From assembly GCA_963786975.1 (NCBI GenBank), contig CAWBBE010000011.1:124001-188000 (forward strand): 64,000 nucleotides of DNA, in the 5' to 3' direction. A model generated the notes under the pieces. That model ran no database searches, had not been told where the DNA came from, and saw nothing but the letters and a program-made list of their open reading frames with translations. Position 1 is the stretch's first letter. Each line of letters begins with the position of its first letter. Shown in pieces: positions 1-8,764 of this stretch. Made by a program: the position numbers and the translations under genes. The DNA comes from Palsa-506 sp963786975 (GTDB taxonomy: Bacteria > Actinomycetota > Actinomycetes > Streptosporangiales > Streptosporangiaceae).

Positions 1-372
1 GAGGGCGCGCCGATGGCCGCGCTGCTGGCCCGGCTGGTCGCGGCCCAGAAGGCAGGCCAGGGAGCCGCCAGCGACGTCCCGCTCGGCTGCCTGGCCAAGG
101 TGCTACGGGCCTTCGGCGGCAACAACGAGGTACGACGCGCCGGGCGCGGCGCCACACCGGCGGTGCCGGGCCTGGTCGAGCAGCTGACCGCACGCGAGCT
201 GGAAATCCTGGTGCTGCTGGCGGCGGGCGCGCCGAACCCGCGCATTGCCGAGCAGCTGGTGGTCAGTCTCGACACGGTCAAGAAGCACGTCAGCCACGTC
301 CTGGGCAAGCTGGGGGCGGCCAACCGCACCGAGGCCGTCACCCGGGCCCGCCAGCTCGGCCTGATCCCCTAG
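1..372 (+). CDS. LuxR-family (LAL/MalT-type) regulator, C-terminal part
   Basis: The frame is open through the left edge of the window, so only the last ~123 residues are present. The final ~65 residues are a LuxR/NarL helix-turn-helix: LTARELEILVLLAAG, then the recognition-helix region SLDTVKKHVSHVLGKLG and the usual RTEAVTRARQLGL ending. The alanine-rich part before it fits the tail of the TPR-like region of large ATP-binding LuxR (LAL) regulators, but that is inference because the ATPase part lies outside the window. A strong inverted repeat follows 30 bp downstream and probably ends the transcript. Confidence 0.85.
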   Translation, partial: EGAPMAALLARLVAAQKAGQGAASDVPLGCLAKVLRAFGGNNEVRRAGRGATPAVPGLVEQLTARELEILVLLAAGAPNPRIAEQLVVSLDTVKKHVSHVLGKLGAANRTEAVTRARQLGLIP

Positions 373-401
373 TACGGCACCAGCCGCCGATCCGCCGGGA
401 G

Positions 402-444
402 GGCACCGTCGTGCCCCGGGCCTGCCCGGCGGCACGACGGTGCC
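402..444 (+). terminator. Strong hairpin after luxR-type gene
   Basis: Two perfectly complementary 14-base arms (GGCACCGTCGTGCC at 402-415 and its complement at 431-444) enclose a 15-base loop that can itself pair (CCGGG/CCCGG). There is no clear U-tract, which is common for actinobacterial terminators. It lies 30 bp after the stop codon of the regulator. Confidence 0.6.
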
Positions 445-709
445 ACGGGGCCGACCACAGAAGGTTCTACCGGCATGCGCACCGTCGGGTGACGCCTGAT
501 GGCGGTGCCGGCTCGTACCGTCCTCGAGAACGGTCCCCAAACACGGCCGTGTCCTCACCAGGCCGGGCGCTGTTGCGGGGCGAGGGATTCGCCCTTTCGC
601 CGATCACCACCTCCGAGCATGGCGACTGGGCTCGCCAGACTGCCTCGCTGGCCCGTGCCCGGCTGTGGCCGCGGCTCGGACGACAAATCCTGGAAGGAGG
701 CCTGATGCT
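445..709. other. Intergenic stretch without a supported gene
   Basis: Short open frames occur on both strands here, but none has a start with a ribosome site, a recognisable domain or natural composition. Together with 373-444 it is a 337 bp gap holding only the hairpin at 402-444 and, at its right end, the ribosome-binding site (GGAAGGAGG) of the next gene. Confidence 0.5.
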
Positions 710-1498
710 ATGGACGGCTCGAGCTGGACCGTGATCGTCATGCCCGTCATGACGCTGGTCGCCCTGTTCACGGGCATCGCCTTGGCTTTCATCGCGGCCG
801 GCGGTTCCGGGCGCAGCCACCCGGCGGGGCGGCTGGCACGTGCAGCCGCGCTGAAGCGGATCGGTGCCGCCAGGCGGAAGGCCTGGCCGCCCAGGTCCGG
901 CGCTGATGACGCCGCCCGCGTCGGATACCTCTACGTTCCCTGCGCCCGCATCAGTTACTACGGCTACCCGGCCCAGCCACGCCGCTGGGTCCAGGAAGTC
1001 CCGATCGTCAGGAAGACCGCAAAGTGGATCTACTACGCCAGTGATACCTGGGACCGAAGCGAGGCCGTTGTCAGCCCCGGCCGCATCAGCCGCCAAAAGT
1101 TCGAGACCGACACCCGCTGCCACCAGAACTGCCTGGTGAATATCGCCGCTGGCCCGGTCTGCGCTCCGCACGGCCGCGGCCACCGGCACTGCGCGCACGT
1201 CCTGGCCCCGTGCGATCACGGCTACCCGGCCGGCGTGATCCAGGTTCCCGGTGACCGCTCCCGCCCCGGACCGGCTGGCCGACTATTCTTCGCCACCCGC
1301 GCGGGCGCCGAACGCGACCTGTACCGCGGGGACCACAAGCGAGCCGAACAGGCCGCCCGGCAGGCACCACCGGTCAAGGAACTGCGCCGCGCGATGGCCG
1401 ACGCTCACCCCGACCGTGGCGGCACGGCTGACCAGTTCATCCAAGCGCGCCGCCGGTACCAGACGGCGCTTCGGCCCGCGACGGTAGGCGGAAAGTGA
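710..1498 (+). CDS. Membrane-anchored hypothetical protein with HPD (J-domain-like) tail
   Basis: 262 residues. The start at 710 follows GGAAGGAGG with good spacing; an ATG six bases earlier is in another frame. Residues ~5-30 form one hydrophobic segment (N-terminal anchor). The middle has spaced Cys and His residues (CHQNC, then VCAPHGRGHRHC and PCDHG), which suggests metal binding. Near the C terminus, AMADAHPDRGGTADQFIQA resembles helix II-HPD-helix III of DnaJ proteins, although a full J-domain is not evident. No family is recognised with confidence. The HPD motif might recruit an Hsp70, but that is speculation. It sits alone, 97 bp before the redox cluster. Confidence 0.6.
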   Translation: MDGSSWTVIVMPVMTLVALFTGIALAFIAAGGSGRSHPAGRLARAAALKRIGAARRKAWPPRSGADDAARVGYLYVPCARISYYGYPAQPRRWVQEVPIVRKTAKWIYYASDTWDRSEAVVSPGRISRQKFETDTRCHQNCLVNIAAGPVCAPHGRGHRHCAHVLAPCDHGYPAGVIQVPGDRSRPGPAGRLFFATRAGAERDLYRGDHKRAEQAARQAPPVKELRRAMADAHPDRGGTADQFIQARRRYQTALRPATVGGK

Positions 1499-1594
1499 CG
1501 GAACCCCCCGGGAGCGCAGTCCATGCGGCCGCCACCAGCCAGGCATCTCGTGTTCGTTCAGTACGGCAGCACGCAACAACGCAGGGAGGCAATC

Positions 1595-2401
1595 ATGCAA
1601 CAAGCGAAGATCGCCGTGGCCGGCGCCACCGGGCGGCTCGGACGTCACGTCGTCGACGTGCTCAGTGCCGCGGGGCACGAGGTCGTCCCTATCTCCCGGT
1701 CGGTCGGCGTCGATGTGATCACCGGGGACGGCCTCGCCGAGACGGTCAAGGACGCCCACGCCATCATCGACGTCACGGCCGGCCGGAACTCCGGGCAGCG
1801 GCCCGCCACCGAATTCTTCACCACCGCCGCCAGGAACCTCCAGCAGTCGGGCGAGCGGGCCGGCGTGGCCCGGTACTTGGCCGTTTCGATCATCGGGATC
1901 CAGCAGGCGGCCGGCGGCTACGGGTCGGCCAAGCTCGCCCACGAGCAGGCCGTGCTGGCCGGACCGGTGCCCGCGAGGATCCTGCGCGTCGCACAGTTCC
2001 ACGAGCTCGTCGGCGTGCTGATGGAAATGGGCCGGCCGGGCGACGTGATCTACCTGCCGGTGATGCGCAGCCAGATCATCGCCGCCCGCACCGTCGCCGA
2101 GGCCCTCGCCGCGATGGCCACCAGCCCTCAAGCCGAGTTCGCGGCCGCCCGGGCGGCCGCGTCCGCCGGGGCGCCGGTCCCGGAGCTCGCGGGTCCGCGC
2201 GAGGAGAACCTCGCCAGCCTGGCCCGGCTGGTCGCGGCCCGGCGCGGCGACCGGGTCCGGATCGAGGAGGTGAAAGCGGACGACCCGGACAGCGAGGCTG
2301 CCGCCGATGGTTCGCTGCTCCCGGGACCGCACGCCAAGCTGGCCGGTCCGACCTTCGAGGAATGGCTCGCCACCCAGCCAGACAGCCGCAGCGCAGCGTA
2401 A
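1595..2401 (+). CDS. NmrA-like NAD(P)-binding protein (atypical SDR)
   Basis: 268 residues. The N-terminal motif AVAGATGRLGRHV (residues ~6-18) is the Rossmann dinucleotide-binding loop of atypical short-chain dehydrogenases (NmrA/NAD(P)H-binding group). These proteins often act as redox sensors or quinone/flavin-linked reductases, and the substrate cannot be read from sequence. The start at 1595 has GGGAGG seven bases upstream; a longer frame from 1523 lacks such a site. It is the first gene of a plus-strand cluster with an NDH-2 (69 bp downstream) and a cytochrome b. A relic of a paralogue's C terminus lies at 27762-27843. Confidence 0.8.
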   Translation: MQQAKIAVAGATGRLGRHVVDVLSAAGHEVVPISRSVGVDVITGDGLAETVKDAHAIIDVTAGRNSGQRPATEFFTTAARNLQQSGERAGVARYLAVSIIGIQQAAGGYGSAKLAHEQAVLAGPVPARILRVAQFHELVGVLMEMGRPGDVIYLPVMRSQIIAARTVAEALAAMATSPQAEFAAARAAASAGAPVPELAGPREENLASLARLVAARRGDRVRIEEVKADDPDSEAAADGSLLPGPHAKLAGPTFEEWLATQPDSRSAA

Positions 2402-2470
2402 GCACCGCTGCCTGGCTGGCGGCCGAGCGGTCGTAAGCCGCCAGAGCGAGCGGTACGAAAGGAGCTTGTC

Positions 2471-3841
2471 ATGCAGATCTTAATTGTGGGCGGCGGTTAC
2501 ATCGGGATGTACACGGCGCGGCGGCTGGAGCGGCTGCTGCGGCGGGGCGAGGCCACGGTGACCGTGGTAGACCCGCGCGGGTACATGACCTATCAGCCGT
2601 TCCTGGCCGAGGCGGCCGGGGGCGCGGTCGAGCCGCGGCACGTGATCGCGCCGCTGCCGCGGGTGCTGCGGCACAGCCGGGTGCTGACCGGGAAGATCGT
2701 CAGTATTGATCACGCACGCCGTCTGGCGGTATTCGCGCCGGCGTACGGCCCGGAGCAGGTGCTGACATATGACGTGCTGGTGATGGCGGCCGGGTCTGTG
2801 TCACGGGTGCTGCCGGTCGAAGGGCTGGCCGAATACGGTGCCGGGTTCAAGACGGTCAGCGAGGCGGTGCATCTGCGCAACCACGTGCTCGGCCAGCTCG
2901 CCGTGGCCGCGTCGGCCAGCGATCCTGCCATCCGCGCGGCCGCGCTCACGTTCGTCGTCGTCGGCGGCGGGTTCGCCGGGGTCGAGGCACTGGCCGAGCT
3001 GCAGGGGCTCGCTGACGAGGCGGTGCGGTTCCACCCGGCGCTGGACCCGGCCGAGCTGCGCTGGGTGCTGGTCGAGGCGACCGGCCGGATCCTCCCCGAG
3101 CTGGATGAGCGGCTCGGCCAGTGGACGCTGCGCGCGCTGCGGCGGCGCGGCGTCGACGTGCGGCTGCACACCCGGCTTGCCTCGGCCGCGCACGGCACCG
3201 TCCGGCTGGACGACGGGGCCGAGCTGGCGGCGGGAACCCTGGTGTGGGCGGCCGGTGTGCGGCCGAGCCCGCTGGGCGCGGCGGCCGGCCTGCCGGCCGA
3301 CAAGGCCGGCCGGATTCAGGTTGGCGCGGACCTGGCCGTCACCGGGGTACCGGGCGTGTTCGCCGCCGGGGACATCGCGGCGGTGCCGGACCTGAGCCGG
3401 CCCGGTGAGTTCTGCGCGCCGAACGCGCAGCACGCGGTCCGGCAGAGCAAGGTGCTGGCCCGCAACATCGTCGCCTTCGGGCGCGGTGGCCAGCTCAAGC
3501 AGTACCGGCACGCCTACGTCGGGTCAGTCGCCGGGCTTGGCCACCACCAGGGCGTGGCGCAGGTGTACCAGATCCGGCTCACCGGCTTCGCCGGCTGGCT
3601 GGCGCACCGCGTCTACCACCTGTACTGGGTACCGACCCTCAGCCACAAGGCACGAGTGCTCGCCGACTGGACGCTTGCCCTGTTCTTCCGCCGCGAGACC
3701 GCCCAGCTCACCTCCCTGGAGCACCCCGCCGACGACTTCCGCGACGCCTTCCGCTCCGCCGCCGGGGCCGCAACCCGCTCACGAGATTCGCGCGGCACGA
3801 ACTCTTGTCTCGATGCCGGTGAAAGCCCGAGCAGGCCATAA
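2471..3841 (+). CDS. ndh: Type II NADH dehydrogenase (NDH-2 family flavoprotein)
   Basis: 456 residues. Single-subunit FAD enzymes of this family transfer electrons from NADH to membrane quinone without pumping protons. The FAD-binding motif ILIVGGGYIGMYTARRL is at the N terminus, the NADH-binding motif VVVGGGFAGVEALAEL at ~residue 163, and the second FAD motif GVFAAGDIAAVP at ~300. The C-terminal ~100 residues (YVGSVAGLGHHQGVAQV, then a hydrophobic and aromatic stretch) fit the membrane-attachment region. AAAGGAGC lies just before the ATG. The gap to the cytochrome b gene is 11 bp, so the two are probably co-transcribed and may share a quinone pool. A second NDH-2 is at 28266-29495. Confidence 0.9.
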   Translation: MQILIVGGGYIGMYTARRLERLLRRGEATVTVVDPRGYMTYQPFLAEAAGGAVEPRHVIAPLPRVLRHSRVLTGKIVSIDHARRLAVFAPAYGPEQVLTYDVLVMAAGSVSRVLPVEGLAEYGAGFKTVSEAVHLRNHVLGQLAVAASASDPAIRAAALTFVVVGGGFAGVEALAELQGLADEAVRFHPALDPAELRWVLVEATGRILPELDERLGQWTLRALRRRGVDVRLHTRLASAAHGTVRLDDGAELAAGTLVWAAGVRPSPLGAAAGLPADKAGRIQVGADLAVTGVPGVFAAGDIAAVPDLSRPGEFCAPNAQHAVRQSKVLARNIVAFGRGGQLKQYRHAYVGSVAGLGHHQGVAQVYQIRLTGFAGWLAHRVYHLYWVPTLSHKARVLADWTLALFFRRETAQLTSLEHPADDFRDAFRSAAGAATRSRDSRGTNSCLDAGESPSRP

Positions 3842-3852
3842 AGGAGCTGACC

Positions 3853-5358
3853 ATGACCGAATCCGCAGCGCCCGGCGGCGAGCACGCCGACGCGATCGTG
3901 ATCGGCGCTGCCCACCGGTTCCTGCACCGGTTCGCCGGATCGGTGCCCGCCTGGCTGGCCCGGCATGCCGATGCCGGGGCGGGCCGGCCCGGCCGGTCAG
4001 GTCGTTGGTCGTCTCTGTTCAGCGAGATCGCGGTCTATTCGTTCGTGGTCGCACTCGTCACCGGGGTGTTCCTTGCGTTCTTCTTCAAGCCGGGCATGAC
4101 CGGCGTCGCCTACCACGGCTCCTACCACGAACTCGACGGCGCCCGGATGAGCGAGGCCTACCGGTCGACGCTGGAGATCAGCTTCGACGTGCGCGGCGGG
4201 CTGCTGATGCGGCAGATCCACCACTGGGCCGCGCTGATCTTTGTCGCGGCGGTGTGCCTGCAGCTGCTGCGGCGGTTCCTCACCGGCGCGTTCCGCCGGC
4301 CGCGCAGGCTGAACTGGCTGATCTGGGTGACCCTGCTGGTACTGGGCATGGCGGCGGGGCTGACCGGCACCATCCTCCCGGACGACATGCTGTCGGGCGG
4401 AAGCCTGGCGCTGCTCCAGGGTGTGCTGGAGTCGGTCCCGGTGGCCGGCACTCACTTGACGCTCTGGCTATTCGGGGGCGACGTCCCCGGCCACCACATC
4501 ATCCCTCGGCTCTACTGGCTGCACGTGCTAATTCTGCCGGTCGCCATGACCGGACTGCTCGCGCTCCGGCGCCGCCCGGCCGGGCGGTACCGGCGTACCC
4601 GCCTCGCCGGCGTAGCGGGCTCCGGCCGGCTCGGATCCCTTCGGGACGGCCCCGCGGCCGCCTCGATTGCGATGTTCTTCACCACGTGCGGGGTGCTCAC
4701 TTTGCTGGGCACGCTGGCGCAGATCAATCCCACCTGGCTGATCGGGCCATACCAGCCGGGTGCGACCACAGCCGGAGCGGTGCCGGACTGGTATATGGGC
4801 TTCCTGGACGGCGCGTTGCGGATCATGCCGGGCTGGCAGGCCGAGGTAGCCGGTCATCCGCTCATCCTGGCGGTGCTGGTGCCCGCGCTCATCGTTCCCG
4901 GCGCCTTCCTCACCGTCCTGGCAGCCTATCCGCTGATCGAACGCAGGCTCACCGGCGACCAGGCCATGCACCTCCTCCCTGATCGCCCGCGCGACGCGGC
5001 GACCCGCACGGCCATAGGCGTGGCCGGGATCACCTTCTACGGGCTGCTATGGGCCGCGGCCGCCAACGACCAGATCGCCTACCACCTCAACCTGGATCTC
5101 TACGACGTCACCTGGTTCTTCCGGGTCGCCGTGTTCGCCGGGCCGCCGCTGGCGTACACCCTCACCGAGCGGATCTGCCTCGGCCTGACCCGCCGGGAGC
5201 GGGCGGAAGCCGAGCACAGACGCAAGACCGGGCGGATCGTCATGAGCGCCGACGGCGGGTTCAGCGAGATCACCGAGCCGGTACGGCCCGCCCGGGAAAA
5301 CCGCCCAGGACCGGAGCTCCCCGCAGCCGGCGACCCGGCGAGCCGGCCGCTGCAATAA
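3853..5358 (+). CDS. Cytochrome b (QcrB-like), orphan, one haem site apparently lost
   Basis: 501 residues with about eight hydrophobic segments. It is clearly related to actinobacterial QcrB: it keeps RQIHHWAALIFVAAV (helix B), TGAFRRPRRLNW, and HHIIPRLYWLHVLILP (helix D). The first histidine of each helix is present. The second histidine in helix B is Gln (CLQLLRRF), and the second in helix D is Arg (LLALRRRP). In bc complexes those two form the ligand pair of one of the two b haems, so this protein probably binds a single haem b. There are no qcrA or qcrC genes beside it; it is 11 bp after an NDH-2 gene, with AAAGGAGC before the ATG. It may be a quinone-linked membrane anchor and not part of a Q-cycle complex. 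Confidence 0.85.
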   Translation: MTESAAPGGEHADAIVIGAAHRFLHRFAGSVPAWLARHADAGAGRPGRSGRWSSLFSEIAVYSFVVALVTGVFLAFFFKPGMTGVAYHGSYHELDGARMSEAYRSTLEISFDVRGGLLMRQIHHWAALIFVAAVCLQLLRRFLTGAFRRPRRLNWLIWVTLLVLGMAAGLTGTILPDDMLSGGSLALLQGVLESVPVAGTHLTLWLFGGDVPGHHIIPRLYWLHVLILPVAMTGLLALRRRPAGRYRRTRLAGVAGSGRLGSLRDGPAAASIAMFFTTCGVLTLLGTLAQINPTWLIGPYQPGATTAGAVPDWYMGFLDGALRIMPGWQAEVAGHPLILAVLVPALIVPGAFLTVLAAYPLIERRLTGDQAMHLLPDRPRDAATRTAIGVAGITFYGLLWAAAANDQIAYHLNLDLYDVTWFFRVAVFAGPPLAYTLTERICLGLTRRERAEAEHRRKTGRIVMSADGGFSEITEPVRPARENRPGPELPAAGDPASRPLQ

Positions 5359-5428
5359 GCGTCATCTTGCGCTGCCGGGCCGCCTCGCTAGCGATTCGCC
5401 CGGCGCCACCCCGGATGGAGGCCGATGG

Positions 5429-6043
5429 ATGAGGATCCCAGGTACCGCACACACCTCGCCCACCCGCACCCAGTGGGCGATGGGCGATCGGCGAGCTGAG
5501 ACCGGACGCTCGTTGCTGAGCGGGCGGACGGGGAAAGAGGCTCTCCGGGGTCCAGCGCCGCCCCTGACTACCACTGACCCAGGCACCCACATCGGCTCGG
5601 GCGCCAGGCCGGAATCCGGACCCGCCGGTGACTCGCCTGCCGCCCTCGCTCAGGCGCTTATCACCCTGCACGACGAGCTGGTCAGGATTTACCACGAGGC
5701 TGCGCGCCAGCTACGGCTCACCCCGCAGCAGGCACAGCTGCTGTGCTCGTGCGAACACAGCCGCCCCAGCATGGGCGACCTGGCCAGGATGCTGAACTGC
5801 GACAATTCCAACATCACCGGCCTGGTGGACCGGGCGGCCAGACAAGGCCTGGTTATCCGCAGTACCCACCAGGGCGACCGGCGCGTCACCCGCGTCGCGC
5901 TCACCCCGCGCGGTGATGAACTGGTGCAGCGGTTCCGCGCCGAACTGCGGGCCCGCCTCGGCGAGCGCCTCAGCCACTGGCCCCCCGGGCGCCGACGTCA
6001 GCTCACCGAGCTCACCGCCGCTGCCGCCAGCGACCTAGGATGA
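5429..6043 (+). CDS. MarR-family transcriptional regulator
   Basis: 204 residues. The winged-helix core occupies ~residues 75-195: LTPQQAQLLC, then SMGDLARMLNCDNSNITGLVDRAARQGLV (helix-turn-helix) and the wing RSTHQGDRRVTRVALTPRGDEL. These are typical MarR features, and such proteins bind palindromes as dimers and often respond to small phenolics or oxidants. The N-terminal ~70 residues are low in structure and longer than in most MarR proteins. GGAGG at 5417-5421 supports the ATG at 5429. The target is unknown; the nearest candidate is the NDH-2/cytochrome b cluster just upstream. Confidence 0.85.
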   Translation: MRIPGTAHTSPTRTQWAMGDRRAETGRSLLSGRTGKEALRGPAPPLTTTDPGTHIGSGARPESGPAGDSPAALAQALITLHDELVRIYHEAARQLRLTPQQAQLLCSCEHSRPSMGDLARMLNCDNSNITGLVDRAARQGLVIRSTHQGDRRVTRVALTPRGDELVQRFRAELRARLGERLSHWPPGRRRQLTELTAAAASDLG

Positions 6044-6106
6044 CTCCTGATCCGGCGAGCGGCGCGCAAGGAACGGCGGATAGGCACCCGCCGGGCTCGC
6101 TCGTAA

Positions 6107-6874
6107 TCAGCTGACCGGCCGAGGCATTACAACATCACCGACATGGATACGGCCGGCCCGGAGGATTTCGCACCAGACGCCGAAGGTGATGTCGTCCTTG
6201 CCGCGTAGCCGGGCCAGCGCATGCAGTATGCGCGCATCAGTGGCGCCTGATTCCGGGTTACGTGTCGTGACCACGCAGCGCGGCACCGGGGCAATGACGC
6301 GCAGGACGACCTTGCCGATGGTCAACTTCTGCCCGCGCCAGCCGTGTTCGGCCCACGCGTCAGTGCCCGTGATCGTGATCGTCATGCGGAACCGGCGCGA
6401 GTCGGGAGCCGTGCAATTGAACTGCGGGGCGAGTGCCTGAAGCGATGCTTCGGACATCAGCGTCACGGGCTGGTCATCGTTGCCGATGTGATCCGGCGCC
6501 CGTTTGAACAGGTGCACGGCCCGGCCAAGGTAGCCGGACAGCGCGGCGCTGAGCGGCCCGGGGATGATCCACCCGGGTATCTCCCGCCCGTCATACATTC
6601 GGGTGGTCGCGTACGCCCCGAGCCCGGGTGTGTCATGGACGACATAGCCGTCCGGGAAGGACAACGTCAGGGCGTTTCGTACCCGGTTCCAGACGGGCTC
6701 GACTTGCAGCAGCGCCGGGATGCGGCTGGTCGGCAATAGCTTGCCGTCATCCCCGATGACCAGGAATTCACGATCGCCTGTTACCCCGTGATGCTCAAGC
6801 CGGACCTCGCCAGTGCGCTGCAGCCGCATGCCCTTGACCGGCGCGATTGACAGCTGGGAAACGGTAACCGGCAC
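6107..6874 (-). CDS. MOSC domain protein (molybdenum-sulfurase C-terminal type)
   Basis: About 255 residues. It has the MOSC N-terminal beta-barrel (SQLSIAPVKGMRLQRTGEVRL, then GVTGDREFLVI) followed by the MOSC domain with its conserved cysteine in APVPRCVVTTRNP. MOSC proteins bind or handle sulfurated molybdenum cofactor (mARC/YcbX-like relatives reduce N-hydroxylated compounds). GGGAGG lies seven bases before the GTG at 6874; an ATG at 6880 is too close to that site to be preferred. It is convergent with the marR gene. It may use the molybdopterin made for the formate dehydrogenase further along, though there is no direct link. Confidence 0.8.
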   Translation of the reverse strand: MPVTVSQLSIAPVKGMRLQRTGEVRLEHHGVTGDREFLVIGDDGKLLPTSRIPALLQVEPVWNRVRNALTLSFPDGYVVHDTPGLGAYATTRMYDGREIPGWIIPGPLSAALSGYLGRAVHLFKRAPDHIGNDDQPVTLMSEASLQALAPQFNCTAPDSRRFRMTITITGTDAWAEHGWRGQKLTIGKVVLRVIAPVPRCVVTTRNPESGATDARILHALARLRGKDDITFGVWCEILRAGRIHVGDVVMPRPVS

Positions 6875-7045
6875 TCTCATACCTCCCGCCACCGACGGTA
6901 ACAGCCTGGTGGCGTCCGCTGTCCTCTCAGGGCTGACGCCGCCGCGCAGGCGATGACGCGGTGCAGGCGGGGCGACGTCGCCCAAAGCGGGCGCGGTCGC
7001 GCCGCAGCGCCGGCCACCGCCCCGCTCGGGGACAACCCCGCCCGG

Positions 7046-7360
7046 TCAATCTGAACTCCGCTGAAGGTCCCACGCGGCCTCGAGAGCATCCTCAATGGCT
7101 GCCGGGTCCCCTTGAGCGAGGTCAGCGACAACCATCATGTGCTTGATGTAGGGGGTCGGGACGCTAAACGTCCCGGGGAACTGCCGGAGTATCGAGTCGC
7201 GGTAACCGAAATCGGCACGGATCACCACGTGCACGTCATCAAGCTGGCGTGCGACCAGCCTGCCGTGGTATCGCCACTCGGCCAGCCCATCCCGCGCGCT
7301 GCAGCGCACACCCGGCAATGCCTCGGCCACGCGGGCTACATCGCCGATCTCCACGGGCAC
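7046..7360 (-). CDS. MmcQ/YjbR-type small protein
   Basis: 104 residues. The pattern is that of the MmcQ/YjbR (DUF419-like) family: an N-terminal ALPGVRCSARDGLAEWRYHGRLVARQLDD stretch, a central IRADFGYRDSILRQFPGTFSVP, and the closing AIEDALEAAWDLQ helix. Members are thought to bind DNA with a CyaY-like fold, but function is largely unknown. It is on the minus strand, upstream of the MOSC gene (165 bp gap). Confidence 0.7.
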   Translation of the reverse strand: MPVEIGDVARVAEALPGVRCSARDGLAEWRYHGRLVARQLDDVHVVIRADFGYRDSILRQFPGTFSVPTPYIKHMMVVADLAQGDPAAIEDALEAAWDLQRSSD

Positions 7361-7418
7361 CGGCCCCCTGACTCGCTCTGATCACAATCACCGGATAACA
7401 GGTAAGCACAGCGAACCC

Positions 7419-8384
7419 ATGGCGAGCCCCGGCGATCAGATGAAACAACCGGTGGCGGCTGGCTGGCAGGATTGGTCCGTGCAGCAGCCCAGTGGTGAAT
7501 CAGGCGTGGCGAACATCCACGCTGCCTGGAGGATGGCACTGGCGAAGACGGCGGCCCGGGAGTACGCGAGGAACGGGCAGCTCGCCGCGCTGGCCGTCGC
7601 TGGTTCGGTTGGGGCCGGTCTCGCCGACCGGTTCTCTGATCTGGAATTGGACTGCTACTGGCTTTCTCCGCCGGGCGAGCTGGACCGCACGGGCCCCGTC
7701 CATGCGCTTGGCGGTGAGCTGGCGGCTGTCTGGGATTACGACCCGGACGAGGAGGAATGGAGCGAGGACTACCGGCTCGGCGAGCTCGACGTAACGGTGA
7801 GCAACTTCCTGGCGAGCACGATCGAGCGTTTCCTTGACGACGTTGTGCTGCGCGCCGATACCGATCCGGTCAAGCACATGCGCCTGGCCGCGCTGCAGCA
7901 GTCCCGGCCGCTGGCCGGCCCGCAGATCATCGCATCCTGGCAGGCGCGCGCCGCTGCGTACCCGGACAGCCTCGTCTCGGCCATGGTCGGGCAAGCGCTC
8001 AGCCAGGAGGTGCTCGCCGGCTGGGCCGCACGGGAAGCGCTGGCCAGCCGCGGCGACGATCTCGCGATCCACGACCTGCTCGCACGGGCCGGCCACGCGG
8101 TGATCGGCGCTGTCCTGGCACTCAACCACCGCTACCGGCCGCATCGGCTGATCAAATGGCAGCGCCATCTGATCAGCGGGCTCGACGTCGGTCCCGAGCG
8201 GCTCGCCGAACGGCTTGAGCTGCTGACGACGAGCCCCGCCGCAGAGGCACTACCGGTGGCCGAAGCCTTGCTGGCGGATACCGCGCTGCTGGCCGAGACA
8301 CTCACAGATGCCGACATCCGCCCGTTCCGTGCGGCCCTTTCCGAACGCCGCCGGACGATCGAGCCGCCGTGTCCTGGCCAATGA
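7419..8384 (+). CDS. Nucleotidyltransferase-fold protein
   Basis: 321 residues. AVAGSVGAGLADRFSDLELDCYW (residues ~62-85) is the GS...DxD active-site signature of the pol-beta-type nucleotidyltransferase fold: the GS pair followed by two acidic residues in SDLELD. The C-terminal ~200 residues are helical, with ALNHRYRPHRLIKWQRHLI, as in aminoglycoside-adenylyltransferase-like or DUF4037-type proteins. The substrate is unknown. An ATG at 7419 gives the longest form; an internal ATG at residue ~39 could also serve. It is transcribed divergently from the MmcQ/YjbR gene. Confidence 0.65.
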   Translation: MASPGDQMKQPVAAGWQDWSVQQPSGESGVANIHAAWRMALAKTAAREYARNGQLAALAVAGSVGAGLADRFSDLELDCYWLSPPGELDRTGPVHALGGELAAVWDYDPDEEEWSEDYRLGELDVTVSNFLASTIERFLDDVVLRADTDPVKHMRLAALQQSRPLAGPQIIASWQARAAAYPDSLVSAMVGQALSQEVLAGWAAREALASRGDDLAIHDLLARAGHAVIGAVLALNHRYRPHRLIKWQRHLISGLDVGPERLAERLELLTTSPAAEALPVAEALLADTALLAETLTDADIRPFRAALSERRRTIEPPCPGQ

Positions 8385-8479
8385 CTACCCGCTCATAGCC
8401 CGGGGGTCATCTTGGTGATTTCCTGAGGCGTGGCGTTCTCGCCGCTGGCTCGTTCTGCGGCGGTCGTACGAGTTCTACG

Positions 8480-8764
8480 TCAGAGGAAGTCGCTCCAGAA
8501 CGGCACTATCGGAGGCGGCGTCCAATCCGCTCTGATGAACCATCGGCTGAACTCGCAGTTGATGTAGTCGGCCAGGTCGGTGCCATAAACGATGATGTCT
8601 GTCTGGTAAATCGACAGCACTGGATGGCCGTAAGTGCCCCGCCCGGCAGGCAGGAAACGATGCCCGCAGACCGGGACCATCTTGGGTGCCCGGCTAAGGC
8701 GCTCCCAGTCATGCTCGCAGTCATTGGTCCGGCACACCAATAATCCCTGCGGAGGTGCTCTCAT
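8480..8764 (-). CDS. Small SMI1/KNR4 (SUKH)-like protein
   Basis: 94 residues from the ATG at 8764, or ~85 from a GTG at 8737; both overlap the end of the upstream gene, which suggests coupled translation. The segment GHPVLSIYQTDIIVYGTDLADYI resembles the C-terminal part of SMI1/KNR4 (SUKH) proteins, where a tryptophan- or valine-rich strand is followed by a Q-D-I-YG-DLADY pattern. SUKH proteins frequently act as immunity or accessory proteins. The N-terminal part (CRTNDCEHDWERL, with two Cys) is unusual. No annotation can be made with certainty. Confidence 0.5.
   Translation of the reverse strand: MRAPPQGLLVCRTNDCEHDWERLSRAPKMVPVCGHRFLPAGRGTYGHPVLSIYQTDIIVYGTDLADYINCEFSRWFIRADWTPPPIVPFWSDFL

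Noticed and set aside
3405..4982. Plus-strand frame overlapping NDH-2 end and cytochrome b
   Set aside because: Out of frame with two well-supported genes; Arg/Ala-rich and without homology.
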